Assembly: GCA_964496575.1 (NCBI GenBank)
Contig: CAZCAC010000022.1
Coordinates: 20,612 to 84,611, forward strand
DNA length: 64,000 nucleotides
Direction: 5' to 3'
Source of the DNA: CAZCAC01 sp964496575
GTDB lineage: Bacteria; Planctomycetota; UBA1135; GCA-002686595
In this document: positions 26,208 through 35,607 of the stretch, one piece after another
How positions within the stretch are numbered: position 1 is the stretch's first letter
How the letters are laid out: each line of letters starts with the position of its first letter
The notes under the pieces: generated by a model
The model's database searches: none
What the model saw: only the letters and a program-made list of their open reading frames with translations
Told to the model about the DNA's origin: nothing
Position numbers and translations under genes: made by a program

Positions 26208-26846
26208 ATGAGCGCCTCCGCCCCGCCCCCGACTCCGGACCCGCACCCGCCCGACACGCTGCACCTCGCGCGCGCCGCGGCGGGGGGAGACACGGAGACC
26301 TTCGGGATCCTCTACGAGAAGATCGCCCCCGCGCTCTACACCTGGGCCGAGATCCGCATCCGCCCCAGCGTGCGCTCCTGGGTCGATCCCGGCGACCTGG
26401 TGCAGGAGGTGTGGTGCCGCGCGCTGCGCATCCTCGACCGCTTCGATCCCGAGAAGGTCTCCTTCCGCTACTGGATCTTCCGGGTGGCCAAGAACGTGCT
26501 GCTCGAGGCGACGCGGAAGGTGAGCGGACCCGACGGGCGCGCCCAGACCCCGGGGACCACCACGCGCGTGCGCGTCCTGGCGCAGGTGCCCGACTCGGTG
26601 ACCGGGGTCAGCCTGCGCCTCTCGCGGAGCGAGGAGCTGGAACGCTTCCGCGACTGGGTGCGGGAGCTCGAGGGGGAGGAGCGCGACCTCCTGCTCCACC
26701 ACGGCCTCGAGGGGCTCAGCCACGCCGAGGTGGCCACACGGCTCCAGATCGGGGTCGAGGCGGTGGCCAAGCGCTGGCAGCGGCTGCGCCGGAAGCTGGA
26801 GGAGCAGGCCGTGCCCCGCGAGGTGCTGGCCGTGATCGGGGCCTGA
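26208..26846 (+). CDS. ECF-type RNA polymerase sigma factor
   Basis: 212 residues. A Pro-rich start precedes sigma2 (TFGILYEKIAPALYTWAEI, then DPGDLVQEVWCRALRILDRF and FRYWIFRVAKNVLLEATRK). After a linker, sigma4 has LEGEERDLLLHHGLEGLSHAEVA and a recognition helix near VEAVAKRWQRLRRKL. The type matches planctomycetal ECF factors encoded next to kinases. No anti-sigma factor is adjacent. The divergent kinase is the likely regulator through phosphorylation (inference). Confidence 0.88.
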   Translation: MSASAPPPTPDPHPPDTLHLARAAAGGDTETFGILYEKIAPALYTWAEIRIRPSVRSWVDPGDLVQEVWCRALRILDRFDPEKVSFRYWIFRVAKNVLLEATRKVSGPDGRAQTPGTTTRVRVLAQVPDSVTGVSLRLSRSEELERFRDWVRELEGEERDLLLHHGLEGLSHAEVATRLQIGVEAVAKRWQRLRRKLEEQAVPREVLAVIGA

Positions 26847-26895
26847 GCCCCGTTCCAGGCCCCTGGAGCCGGCTCACTCGACCCTGGGTCATTTT

Positions 26896-26910
26896 TTGAC
26901 GACTCGTCAA
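26896..26910. promoter_or_regulatory. TetR operator site 1
   Basis: TTGACGACTCGTCAA, a perfect 7-1-7 dyad 53 bp before the tetR-type start. The same TGACG-n3-CGTCA core occurs at 26939 and 27746. The left half doubles as a TTGACG -35 candidate. Confidence 0.7.
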
Positions 26911-26938
26911 GAAATACCGAAAACCATTGGTCGTTTTC

Positions 26939-26951
26939 TGACGAAGCGTCA
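26939..26951. promoter_or_regulatory. TetR operator site 2
   Basis: TGACGAAGCGTCA, centred 42 bp (four helical turns) from site 1 and 11 bp before the start codon. Occupation of both would block transcription of the regulator gene. Confidence 0.7.
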
Positions 26952-26962
26952 ATACTACCGGC

Positions 26963-27703
26963 ATGACCACCCTCTCCCGAAAGCAGCGCGAGATCGCCGA
27001 GCGCGAGGACCTGATCCTCGAGGTCGCCTCGAAGATGCTCGTCGAGCTCGGCCTCAACGGCCTGACGATGGACCGGATCGCCGAGCGCATCGAGTACTCG
27101 AAGGGGACGATCTACCAGCACTTCTCCAGCAAGGAGGACATCCTCGCCGCCCTCGCCGGGCGCAACGCCGAGCGGCGCGGTGAGCTCTTCGCCCGGGCGG
27201 CTCGGTTCGACGGCTCGACCCGGGAGAGGATGAGCGCGATCGGCGCGGCGTACGACATCCTCAACGCGCTCTACCCCGACAACTGCCAGGCGGAGACGAT
27301 CTTCCACGCCAGCCACATCAAGGCGAAGATGTCCGAGCAGACGGCCAGAGCCGTCCGCGAGGCGGAGGAGCGCAGCGACGCGGTGTTGGTGGACCTGATC
27401 ATCGAGGCGGTCGAGTGCGGCGACCTCCCCGCCCACGACCCCCAGACGGTGCACGACCTCTACTTCGGGCTCTGGGCGCTCTCCTGGGGCGCCTACAAGA
27501 TCGTCGAGGCGGTCGACGACGACGAGCTCACCGAGCGCCAGTTCGGCGATCCGCTGCTGGCGTTGCGCCGCAACCAGGAATGCCTGCTCGACGGCTTCGG
27601 CTGGAAGCCCCTCTCCCACGAGTACGACTTCGAGGCGACGCGGGAGCGCGTCAAGAAGGAGATCTTCAGCGAAGAGCTGGCCCGCCTCCCCGGGGCGAAG
27701 TAG
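26963..27703 (+). CDS. TetR-family regulator of an RND efflux operon
   Basis: 246 residues from ATG. The N-terminal helix-turn-helix (residues about 12-60) has ILEVASKMLVELGLNGLTMDRIAERI and SKGTIYQHFSSKEDILAAL, which is canonical. The ligand/dimer domain is longer than average and all-helical. It is followed 56 bp later by the membrane fusion protein gene of an RND pump. Identical-pattern dyads before both genes indicate autorepression and repression of the pump. Ligand unknown. Confidence 0.92.
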   Translation: MTTLSRKQREIAEREDLILEVASKMLVELGLNGLTMDRIAERIEYSKGTIYQHFSSKEDILAALAGRNAERRGELFARAARFDGSTRERMSAIGAAYDILNALYPDNCQAETIFHASHIKAKMSEQTARAVREAEERSDAVLVDLIIEAVECGDLPAHDPQTVHDLYFGLWALSWGAYKIVEAVDDDELTERQFGDPLLALRRNQECLLDGFGWKPLSHEYDFEATRERVKKEIFSEELARLPGAK

Positions 27704-27745
27704 GCCGCTTCTCCCCCCCAACCCACCCTCATCTTGCCCAGATAT

Positions 27746-27758
27746 TGACGGTTCGTCA
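27746..27758. promoter_or_regulatory. TetR operator site 3 at the efflux operon start
   Basis: TGACGGTTCGTCA ends 1 bp before the ATG of the membrane fusion protein gene. It has the same core as sites 1 and 2. Its position means bound repressor would cover the translation start or transcription start region. Confidence 0.7.
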
Positions 27759-27759
27759 G

Positions 27760-29070
27760 ATGCTGACCAAACGTAGAACATTGATCCTGCTCGCCGTGGC
27801 GGTCCCCGCGATCGTCAGCGCCCACCTCGCCTGGAGCCAGGACGACTCCGGGACTTCCGATCGTGCGCCGCTCGCGGAGAGGATGCCGTCGGCCCTCCTG
27901 CCCGTCTCCTCGCTGCGCCTCGAGCGCGTCGAGGAGCACACCCGGGGGTCGGTCTACACCGGCGAGCTCGAAGCGCGTCGGGCGACCGAGCTCGGCTTCG
28001 ACTCGAGCGGGCTCCTGCTCGAGGTACTCGCCGAGGAGGGGATGTCGGTCGAGGCGGGTGCGCCGCTCGCCCGGCTCGACCGCTCCCGCCTCGAGGCGAG
28101 CCTGGCCGGGGCGAAGGCCCGCCGCGCCCGGGCGGCCGCGCAGCTCGCCGAGCTGCGCGCCGGCCCGCGCGAGGAGGTGGTCCAGGTAGCCCGCGCCGCG
28201 CTCGCCGAGGTCGAGGAGGAGCTCGAGCTGGCCCGCACCCGACTCGCCCGCCGCGAGTCGCTGGTGGAGAAGAACGCGGTCTCGCGCGAGGTGGTCGACG
28301 AGGCGGAGCGCGGCGTCGACGTGCTGGAGTCACGGCTCGAGGCGCGGACGCACGCGCTCGAGGAGCTCCTGACCGGAACGCGCGCCGAGAGGATCGACGC
28401 GCAGGAGGCCGTGACCCGGAGCCTCGACGCGGAGATCGACGCGCTCGAGGTGGAGCTGGAGAAGACCACCCTGCTCGCGCCCTTCGCCGGCACCATCGCC
28501 CGCCGCCACCTCGATGAGGGCGCCGTGGTCGCGGCGGGGCAGCCAGTCTTGCGCCTGGTCGAGAGCGGCGTGCTCGAGGTGCGCCTCGGCCTCCCCCCCA
28601 CCGCGGCCCGCCAGCTGCGACCCGGCGAGGTCCGCCCGGTGCGCGTCGATGGATACGATCTCGAAGCAAGAGTGCTGGCGGTGCTCCCCGAGCTCGACCC
28701 GCTCACGCGGACGGCGACCGTGCTCTTCGCGATTCCCGGTGATGCGGCACCGGTGATCGTCGGGCAGATCGCACACCTCCGCTTCGACGAGGAGATCGCC
28801 GAACCGGGCTTCTGGCTCCCGGTCTCCGCACTCGCCCATGGCGATCGCGGCCTCTGGGCGAGCTTCGCCCTGGTGGAGACGGAGCATCCCCGGTACCGGA
28901 TCGAGCGCCGCGACGTCGAGGTCATCCACACCCGCGGCGACGAGGCACTGGTGCGCGGGACCCTCTCCGACGGAGAGCGGGTGATCGACCGCGGGCTGCA
29001 CCGCGTCGTGCCCGGGCAGGACGTGCGAATCGTCGACGAGTCGCTCACGCGAGGGGGGGGAGAGCGGTGA
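27760..29070 (+). CDS. RND efflux periplasmic adaptor (HlyD/MFP family)
   Basis: 436 residues. The ATG lies directly after an operator dyad, and no ribosome site is visible, so the transcript may be leaderless. A signal/anchor helix (residues 8-25) opens the protein. It then has the barrel-lipoyl-hairpin order: SVYTGELEARRATELGF, lipoyl half GLLLEVLAEEGMSVEAGAPLARLD, a long coiled-coil hairpin (about 115-225), second lipoyl half TTLLAPFAGTIARRHLDEG and the beta barrel. It links an inner-membrane RND pump to an outer-membrane channel. No TolC gene is adjacent. Its stop overlaps the pump start (TGATG). Confidence 0.9.
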   Translation: MLTKRRTLILLAVAVPAIVSAHLAWSQDDSGTSDRAPLAERMPSALLPVSSLRLERVEEHTRGSVYTGELEARRATELGFDSSGLLLEVLAEEGMSVEAGAPLARLDRSRLEASLAGAKARRARAAAQLAELRAGPREEVVQVARAALAEVEEELELARTRLARRESLVEKNAVSREVVDEAERGVDVLESRLEARTHALEELLTGTRAERIDAQEAVTRSLDAEIDALEVELEKTTLLAPFAGTIARRHLDEGAVVAAGQPVLRLVESGVLEVRLGLPPTAARQLRPGEVRPVRVDGYDLEARVLAVLPELDPLTRTATVLFAIPGDAAPVIVGQIAHLRFDEEIAEPGFWLPVSALAHGDRGLWASFALVETEHPRYRIERRDVEVIHTRGDEALVRGTLSDGERVIDRGLHRVVPGQDVRIVDESLTRGGGER

Positions 29071-32000
29071 TGAAGCGCCGAAACGCGATCCTCACGCTGT
29101 TCTTCGACCACCCGCGGCTCCTGCTGCTCAGCGTCGCGCTGATCGTGGTCTCGGGGCTCACCGCCCTGCAGGTTCTTCCGCGGATGGAGGACCCGGAGCT
29201 CGTCGGCCGCTACGCGGTGATCTTCACCCCTTATCCGGGGGCGGACGCCGAGCGCGTCGAGGCGCTGGTCACCGAGAATATCGAGGACGAGCTCGCCGAG
29301 CTGGAGGAGATCCACGAGATCAACTCCACCTCGCGCGCCGGCTCGTCGACGGTGCAGGTCGAGCTGCTCGAGAGCGTGATGGACACTGACCTCGCCTGGT
29401 CGCTGGTGCGCGATCGACTCGCGGACGTGACGCCCTCGTTCCCGCGCGGCGCCGGCGTGCCGGAGTTGACCGAGTTCAAGATCGCCGCCCGCACGATGAT
29501 CGTCTCGCTCACCTGGCGCCGCGACGAACCCGCGCCCACGGGTCTGCTCGGCCGCCTGGCGGAGCAGCTCGAGGCGGAGCTGCGCGGCGTCCCGGGGACG
29601 ATGGACACCGAGCTCTACGGCGAGGCGATCGAGGAGATCCGCGTCGAGATCGATTCCGACCGGCTGGCGGCGCTGGGGCTGACCGCCGGTGCGGTGTCAC
29701 GAAGCATCGCCGCGAGCGACGCCAAGCTCGCCTCGGGGACCTGGCGCGGCGAGGCGGAGGAGCTCCTGATCGAGCTGCAGGGTGAGCTCGACTCGGTCGA
29801 GCGGATCGCCGCCGTACCGCTGGTCGACGGTGAGCGGGGGCGGATCCTGCGTCTCGGCGACATCGCGACGATCGAGAAGACCCTCGCCGATCCGCCCTCG
29901 AGCCGCGCGCGGGTCTTCGGCCGCGACGCGGTCGTGGTGGCGGCGCGGATGCAGGAAGGGCAACGCGTGGACCTGTGGTCCCGCGACGCCCAGGAGCGCC
30001 TCGACACTTTCGGCGAGCGCCTCCCGCGCGGAATCACCCTCGACCCCCTCTTCGACCAGAGCGAGTACACCGAGCGGCGCTTGGGCGAGCTGTTCGAGAA
30101 CCTCTACCTCGGCGCCGCGCTGGTCACCCTGGTGGTGCTGTTCCTGATGGGCTGGCGCTCCGCGGTCCTGATCGGCTCGTCGCTGCCGCTCTCGGTGCTG
30201 ATGGTCTTCTCGGGCATGCGGTGGCTCGACATCCCGTTGCACCAGATGTCGGTGTCGGGGCTGATCATCGCGCTGGGCCTCCTGATCGACAACGCGATCG
30301 TCGCCGTCGACGAGGTGCGCCGGCACCTCGACGTCGGCGAGACGCCGCGCGAGGCGATCGCCAAGGTGGTGAGACGCCTCGCCGTGCCGCTCGGGGGTTC
30401 GACCCTGACCACCACCTTCGCCTTCCTGCCCCTGGTGCTCGCCGAGGGCGGCATCGGCGAGTTCGTCGGGGCGATGTCGGTCAGCGTGATCCTGGCCATC
30501 CTCAGCTCGCTGGCGCTCGCGCTGACGGTGGTGCCGGCGATGGCCGGTCTGCTCGAGCGCTTCGCCGGCCCGCCGAGACCCGGCGGCTTCCTCCGCCACG
30601 GCTTCCGCCCGCGTACACTCGCCCGCGCCTGGCGCGCTGCCCTCGGTTTCCTGCTTCCGCGGCCGGCTCTGGGCCTCGGCGTCTCGATCGTGTTGCCGCT
30701 CCTCGGCCTCTGGGGAGGCTCGACGCTGAAGGAGCAGTTCTTCCCCCCCGCCGACCGCGACATGGTGCAGATCGAGGTCGAATTCCCCCGCGGAACCTCC
30801 CTCGCCGAGACGATGGCGCGCGCGATGGAGGTGCGCGAACGCCTGCTCGAGGACCCGAAGGTCGTCGACACCCACTGGTTCGCCGGCGAGAGCGCGCCGA
30901 AGTTCTGCTACAACCAGATCGAGGCCACCGAGGGCTCGCCCAACTACGCCGCCGCGATCGTGCAGCTCACCGACGAGCACGACCTGTCGTCCTGGATGCG
31001 GCGAACGCAGCGCGAGCTCGACGAGCTCCTGCCCGCGGGGCGCGTCCTGATCCGCCTGCTCGAGCAGGGTCCGCCGGCGGACGCGCAGGTCGAGGTGCTG
31101 CTCTTCGGGAGCGACCTCGGCGCGCTGACCCGCGCCGGCGACGAGCTGCGTCGCGAGCTCTCCGCGTCGGAAGGCGTCCTGCACACCGTCGCCAGTCTGC
31201 GCGGCGTGCAGCCGCAGCTCGGCCTGGTGCTCGACGAGAGCGAGGTGCAGCTCGGCGGCCTGACGCGCAGCGCCGTGGCCGACCGGCTGCAGGCCGCGCT
31301 CGAGGGCGTGGTCGGCGGTTCCCTGGTCGAGGGCACCGAGGAGCTGCCGGTTCGCGTGCGCTTCAGCGGCGAGACGCGCACCGACCTCGACCGCCTCGCG
31401 TCGATGCAGGTGGTGCTGCCCGGCCGGGGCGAGCTCGCCTGGGCGCCGCTCTCCTCCTTCGGGCACTTCACGCTGCAGCCGGCGACCGCTCAGATCACCC
31501 GGCGGGATCGCGTACGCATCAACGCGGTGCAGGCGTGGGTCGAGCCGGGCACGCTGCCCGCCGACTCGCTGGCGAGCTTCCAGTCACGCCTCGACGAGAG
31601 CGGCTACCGGCTCCCCGCCGGGGTGACCTCGCGGATCGGGGGCGAAGCGGCGGAGCGCGACGACGCGGTGGCCAAGCTCGCCGCCTCGACCGCGGTAATC
31701 CTGGTATTGATGGCGGCGACCCTGGTGCTCTCGTTCAACTCCTTCCGTCTCGCCGCGGTGATCGCGACGGTCGCGGGCCTGTCGGTCGGGCTCTCCTTCG
31801 GCGCGCTGTGGCTCTTCGGCTATCCCTTCGGCTTCATGGCCATCGTCGGAACGATGGGCCTCGTCGGAGTGGCGATCAACGACTCGATCGTGGTGCTCTC
31901 GGCGATCCGGAACGACCCGAAGGCGCGCCTCGGCGACGTGGAGGCGGTGCGCGACGTGGTCCGCGGCTCGACCCGCCACGTGCTGGCGACCACCGCGACG

Positions 32001-32195
32001 ACGATCGCCGGCTTCCTGCCCCTCTTCCTCAGCGGCGGCAGCTTCTGGCCGCCGGTGGCGGTGGCGATCGGTGGCGGCGTGCTCGGCGCGACGCTGCTGG
32101 CGCTGCTCCTGGTGCCCTGCGCGTATCGGCTGGTGTCGTGCCGCCGGTGCGCGCCGATCCCGGTGTCGGCGCAGCTCACCGAGGCTCCGGCCTGA
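29070..32195 (+). CDS. RND-family efflux pump permease
   Basis: 1041 residues, full length. It has twelve membrane helices arranged as one N-terminal, then porter loops, then two bundles. Diagnostic segments are PYPGADAERVEALVTENIEDEL, the TM4 region GLIIALGLLIDNAIVAVDEVRR (with the paired Asp as in the proton relay), the second-half GLVGVAINDSIVVLSAIRN and GGSTLTTTFAFLPLVL. The protein resembles the AcrB/MexB-like superfamily rather than CusA. Substrate not predictable. It is translationally coupled to the adaptor gene and controlled by the upstream TetR. Confidence 0.92.
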   Translation: MKRRNAILTLFFDHPRLLLLSVALIVVSGLTALQVLPRMEDPELVGRYAVIFTPYPGADAERVEALVTENIEDELAELEEIHEINSTSRAGSSTVQVELLESVMDTDLAWSLVRDRLADVTPSFPRGAGVPELTEFKIAARTMIVSLTWRRDEPAPTGLLGRLAEQLEAELRGVPGTMDTELYGEAIEEIRVEIDSDRLAALGLTAGAVSRSIAASDAKLASGTWRGEAEELLIELQGELDSVERIAAVPLVDGERGRILRLGDIATIEKTLADPPSSRARVFGRDAVVVAARMQEGQRVDLWSRDAQERLDTFGERLPRGITLDPLFDQSEYTERRLGELFENLYLGAALVTLVVLFLMGWRSAVLIGSSLPLSVLMVFSGMRWLDIPLHQMSVSGLIIALGLLIDNAIVAVDEVRRHLDVGETPREAIAKVVRRLAVPLGGSTLTTTFAFLPLVLAEGGIGEFVGAMSVSVILAILSSLALALTVVPAMAGLLERFAGPPRPGGFLRHGFRPRTLARAWRAALGFLLPRPALGLGVSIVLPLLGLWGGSTLKEQFFPPADRDMVQIEVEFPRGTSLAETMARAMEVRERLLEDPKVVDTHWFAGESAPKFCYNQIEATEGSPNYAAAIVQLTDEHDLSSWMRRTQRELDELLPAGRVLIRLLEQGPPADAQVEVLLFGSDLGALTRAGDELRRELSASEGVLHTVASLRGVQPQLGLVLDESEVQLGGLTRSAVADRLQAALEGVVGGSLVEGTEELPVRVRFSGETRTDLDRLASMQVVLPGRGELAWAPLSSFGHFTLQPATAQITRRDRVRINAVQAWVEPGTLPADSLASFQSRLDESGYRLPAGVTSRIGGEAAERDDAVAKLAASTAVILVLMAATLVLSFNSFRLAAVIATVAGLSVGLSFGALWLFGYPFGFMAIVGTMGLVGVAINDSIVVLSAIRNDPKARLGDVEAVRDVVRGSTRHVLATTATTIAGFLPLFLSGGSFWPPVAVAIGGGVLGATLLALLLVPCAYRLVSCRRCAPIPVSAQLTEAPA

Positions 32196-32218
32196 TCGCG
32201 GTCCTGCGACCGTGAGCT

Positions 32219-32767
32219 TCACCTGCGGTCCAGGAAGCGGCGCAGCCACGTGCGCGCGAATAGCAACTCCCGATCCACCGTGCGCGTCGTCACCCCCATG
32301 AACTCGGCCACCTCGGCGATGCTGCGCCCGGCGAAGAAGCGCAGCATCACGATCTGCGCGGGGCGCTCGTACTCCTCGCCCAGCGCGGTCAAGGCCTCGT
32401 CGAGCGCCAGGAGGTCATCGGCCGACAGACCTGCCTCGAGGACCACGTCGGCGTGCAGCGGCTCGGGCCGAACGCCCTCGTTGCGACGCAGCCGGTGCTT
32501 GCGGCGCGCCCGATCGACCAGGATGTTCCGCATCGAGATCGCCGCCGCGCCGAAGAAGTGAGCACGCCCTTCCCAGGTCTCCGGCGCGTCCGCTCCGAGG
32601 CGCAACCAGACCTCGTTCACCAGCGCCGTCGCCTGCAGGGTCTGCTCGGCCCCCTGCTTGCGGAGCCGGGCCGCGGCGAGCCCACGGAGGTCCTGATAGA
32701 CGAACTCCCAGAGCTCCTCCGAGGCTCCTGGCTCCCTGCGTTCGACGCGAGCCAGGGCGATGGTCAC
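32219..32767 (-). CDS. ECF sigma factor of the planctomycetal ECF/kinase-associated type
   Basis: 182 residues from a GTG (an in-frame stop lies 11 codons upstream). sigma2: EELWEFVYQDLRGLAAARLRKQ, ATALVNEVWLRLG and RAHFFGAAAISMRNILVDRARRK. sigma4: QIVMLRFFAGRSIAEVAEFMGVTTRTVDRELLFARTWLRR. This is the same subtype as the factor at 41089. No kinase or anti-sigma gene is adjacent. A 21-bp dyad lies 17 bp upstream. Confidence 0.9.
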   Translation of the reverse strand: MTIALARVERREPGASEELWEFVYQDLRGLAAARLRKQGAEQTLQATALVNEVWLRLGADAPETWEGRAHFFGAAAISMRNILVDRARRKHRLRRNEGVRPEPLHADVVLEAGLSADDLLALDEALTALGEEYERPAQIVMLRFFAGRSIAEVAEFMGVTTRTVDRELLFARTWLRRFLDRR

Positions 32768-32783
32768 TGGCTTGGCGGAAATG

Positions 32784-32804
32784 GTGGTAGGTCGAGCCTA
32801 CCAC
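32784..32804. promoter_or_regulatory. Inverted repeat upstream of ECF sigma gene
   Basis: GTGGTAGG-n5-CCTACCAC, perfect 8-bp arms, 17 bp before the GTG. It could be an operator or leader hairpin. Confidence 0.4.
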
Positions 32805-32973
32805 GATTTCCGCTTCTTCAGGAGATACGGAGTCAGGGCAACTCCTGCCCCTACGGCAACGGAAACCACGGTTCCGACTCGCTCGGCGCGGGCTGTGCGC
32901 ACGGCGATTCCGCGGCAGGTGTTCGTCTGGCCGGAGGAGCGGGTGCGTCGGCCATCAGGAGCGACTCCGCCGA

Positions 32974-35607
32974 TCACGGCGCCCAGGTCACGGCGTATCC
33001 GTTGGTGGCGTTGAAGTCACTGAGACAGGGCGACCCCGCGGGGTTGCGGTACCAGCACTGGTAGTACCTGGTGTCGCCCGCCGACACGTTGCCCGCCTTC
33101 ACCGAGACGACGTGGCTGGTACTCGAGGCGCCCGCCGCGTCGGCGAAGACGACCTCGAGGCGCCTCAATGCGCCGCCAGCGCAGCGCAGGCCGTCGCCCC
33201 AGACGAGACCCGGCGACAGGTCGTTGTCGGCCTGGAAGTAAAGGCCACTGTTGAGGGGCTCGAGCCCCGTCGCGCTCAGAACCAGCGTGTCCGCGCTGAG
33301 GCTGGCGACGCCTGAGCCGGTCAGCTTCGCACCCGAGGCGAACACCCCGTTCGCGCAGCCGGATCCCGGCACGCTGCCGTCGTTGTCGTTGTCGCAGGGG
33401 CAGGGTGTACCCATGCCAGGATCACCGAAGCAGAACCCGACGCCCGGATCCGGCTCGTGCGCCTCGACCCCGAGGATGGCGATGTCGTCGAGGTTCCAGC
33501 CGCAGTACCTCCAACCGCCGTCAGTCGCCCCCATCACCCAGCGCACGTAGATGGTGTCCTGACCATCCGCGATCGACGAGATGTCGAATTCGACCTGCGT
33601 CCACGACGAATCGGTGGTCTCGGCCTCGTTGCTCCAGAGCTCGACCCACGCCCATCCGTCAGTGGAGACGCGAATGCCGGCGTGGTCGTGGCCCGGCTGC
33701 TCGACACCGAGCCAGCGCTGGAAGCGCAGCCGCGTCGCGTAGAGGCTGCTGCAGTCGATCGCCGTGGTCGTCAGGTAGCGCTCGGGAAGGTCGTTGGGGT
33801 AGTCGCCGCCGAGGTTGAAGCCGTAGACGTTCGCGCCGGTCGCCCCGCCGGTCGGATCGGGATAACCTTGCTCGCCCCCCTGCCCCGTGGGCGTTCCGAA
33901 GGCCCATTCCGACTCGGTGGTCCAGCCGGGATCGGTGTCGAGCGTCCACTCGTGTCGCACCGCCGGGTCACCGACGACCAGCACCACGGGCCGAGTCGTG
34001 TCGCCGGCGCCGTCGGTCAGGTTGGTGAAGCGCAGCGTGGTCAGGTACGCACCGGCTTCGAGCGTCGCGGCGTTCGCGTTGATCATCAGGTCCACGCTCG
34101 CGGGACATTCGGGCGGCAGCGTCCCGGAGGTGTCTCCGACCATGGTCAGCCATCCGACCGGCGGGTCGATGACGACCTCGAAGTCGATCGGCGTGCTGCC
34201 GTACGCATCGAGTCGATAGCTCGTCTGCAAGGGCGAGAACGGCCCTCCGACCGGTCCCGACGAGGTGAACGGCTCCACTGGACCCACGTGCATGCCCGTC
34301 GGGTCCCCGAGCGCCTTCAGGCAGAAGTTGGCGGAGTCGTCGAACGTGACGAGGTCGACCCACTGGCTGCCATTCCAGTAGTAGCTCTGCCCCTGAGACG
34401 CCTCCGAGACGACGACCGTCCGCGAGCCGCCTCCGAGCAGCACCGGCACGTCCGAAGTGCAGTCGTAGGGCTGCCCACCGGCGGAGAAGTTGACGTACAG
34501 GAAGAAGTCCTCGTCCACCCCGAGCGACAGCGGTTGATCGAGATCGATGGTGTGGAAGCCGGTGTACTCGATGTGACCGACCTTCGTCGCGAGCGGGTCG
34601 AGCAGCTGACCCGACTCGAATCGATCGTAGATTCCCACGGTGAAGTCGACGGCGTCCGCCGCGGTGAAGAAGCTCACCGACTCCAGGGCAAACGGCCCGG
34701 TGGTGACGAACGCGTTGAACGCCTCGTCGACGTCTTCCTTCGTCGCGCGCCAGCCGTGGTAGTCGTGATAGTAGATCTCCTCGTACGTGAGCGGCTCGAC
34801 GTTCCGGAACGAGATCGCCCCCATCTCCGGCTCCTGGCAGCACCACTTGTCGTAGTAGGAGATCCAGAAGAACCCACCATTGCCCCAGCCCTTGCCCCAG
34901 CTGTTCTTCACCAGCCAGGCCCCCGGTTGCGGCGCCTGCGTGCTCTTGTAGTCGTCCCAGCCGATGATGGCGACGGCGTGGTTCGGCAGAGCGCTCGTAC
35001 TCGGTGGTTGGTAGTGAACCACACCGTTGATGTAAGAGGGGTCGTAGCACATGCAGGTGCCCAGGACTCCCTCGTCCATGATCTTGTACTTGATCGTGTC
35101 GATGTTGGAGAGGTCCGTCCCGGCGACGAACCACTCGATGTCACGCGCATAGTAGTAGTGCCAGCTCGAATCAGACCTCGGCGGCGGGTGGTGGTAGTCC
35201 TGCCCGTCGATGTCTCGAACGGCTCCCTCCAGACGCGTGAGGTAGGCGGAGGTGACGCGGTAGTCACCACCCATGTGCACGTTCAGTCCTCCCCCACCCG
35301 GATCGTCGTCGTTGTTGAACTTGTTGAAGCCGTTCCACCAGTCCAGGTGGTACTCCGCCAGATCGGGCTCGCCAACCTCGCCGGCAGCGGCCCAGTTCCC
35401 GGTCATCAGGAGGTTGCCCTCCATGGCGGCCATCGCGCCGTGGGTCCAGCAGGTTCCGCCCTGCTGGCTCTTCACGCGCGTCACGTAGTTGTTGCCGCCG
35501 ACGTCCCGCAGGTCGAAGGTGCTCGGCGGATCGGCCATCGCACCGGTCGCGATGAGAACGGAGACGAACGAACCGAGGACGAGTCTCGGGAATCGGGGAT
35601 CAACCAT
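32974..35607 (-). CDS. Exported C1A (papain-like) cysteine protease with accessory beta domains
   Basis: 877 residues with a signal peptide cleaved near residue 25, and no propeptide: the mature chain starts almost at PPSTFDLRD. Catalytic Cys53 lies in QQGGTCWTHGAM, His210 in LPNHAVAIIGWD and Asn235 in VKNSWGKGWGNGGFFWISY. The usual CGSCWAF is altered. Residues about 270-400 fit the lectin-like domain found after bacterial C1 domains. A middle beta region and a carbohydrate-binding-like segment (SEWAFGTPTGQGG) follow, then NLDDIAIL. The last 145 residues are the Cys-rich domain shared with two other exported proteins here (YF..ADNDL, WGDGLRCAGG, terminal NATNGYAVTWAP). Confidence 0.85.
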   Translation of the reverse strand: MVDPRFPRLVLGSFVSVLIATGAMADPPSTFDLRDVGGNNYVTRVKSQQGGTCWTHGAMAAMEGNLLMTGNWAAAGEVGEPDLAEYHLDWWNGFNKFNNDDDPGGGGLNVHMGGDYRVTSAYLTRLEGAVRDIDGQDYHHPPPRSDSSWHYYYARDIEWFVAGTDLSNIDTIKYKIMDEGVLGTCMCYDPSYINGVVHYQPPSTSALPNHAVAIIGWDDYKSTQAPQPGAWLVKNSWGKGWGNGGFFWISYYDKWCCQEPEMGAISFRNVEPLTYEEIYYHDYHGWRATKEDVDEAFNAFVTTGPFALESVSFFTAADAVDFTVGIYDRFESGQLLDPLATKVGHIEYTGFHTIDLDQPLSLGVDEDFFLYVNFSAGGQPYDCTSDVPVLLGGGSRTVVVSEASQGQSYYWNGSQWVDLVTFDDSANFCLKALGDPTGMHVGPVEPFTSSGPVGGPFSPLQTSYRLDAYGSTPIDFEVVIDPPVGWLTMVGDTSGTLPPECPASVDLMINANAATLEAGAYLTTLRFTNLTDGAGDTTRPVVLVVGDPAVRHEWTLDTDPGWTTESEWAFGTPTGQGGEQGYPDPTGGATGANVYGFNLGGDYPNDLPERYLTTTAIDCSSLYATRLRFQRWLGVEQPGHDHAGIRVSTDGWAWVELWSNEAETTDSSWTQVEFDISSIADGQDTIYVRWVMGATDGGWRYCGWNLDDIAILGVEAHEPDPGVGFCFGDPGMGTPCPCDNDNDGSVPGSGCANGVFASGAKLTGSGVASLSADTLVLSATGLEPLNSGLYFQADNDLSPGLVWGDGLRCAGGALRRLEVVFADAAGASSTSHVVSVKAGNVSAGDTRYYQCWYRNPAGSPCLSDFNATNGYAVTWAP

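Noticed and set aside
29697..31466. Long minus-strand frame inside the RND pump gene
   Set aside because: The plus strand encodes a full-length canonical RND permease. The antisense frame has no family features.
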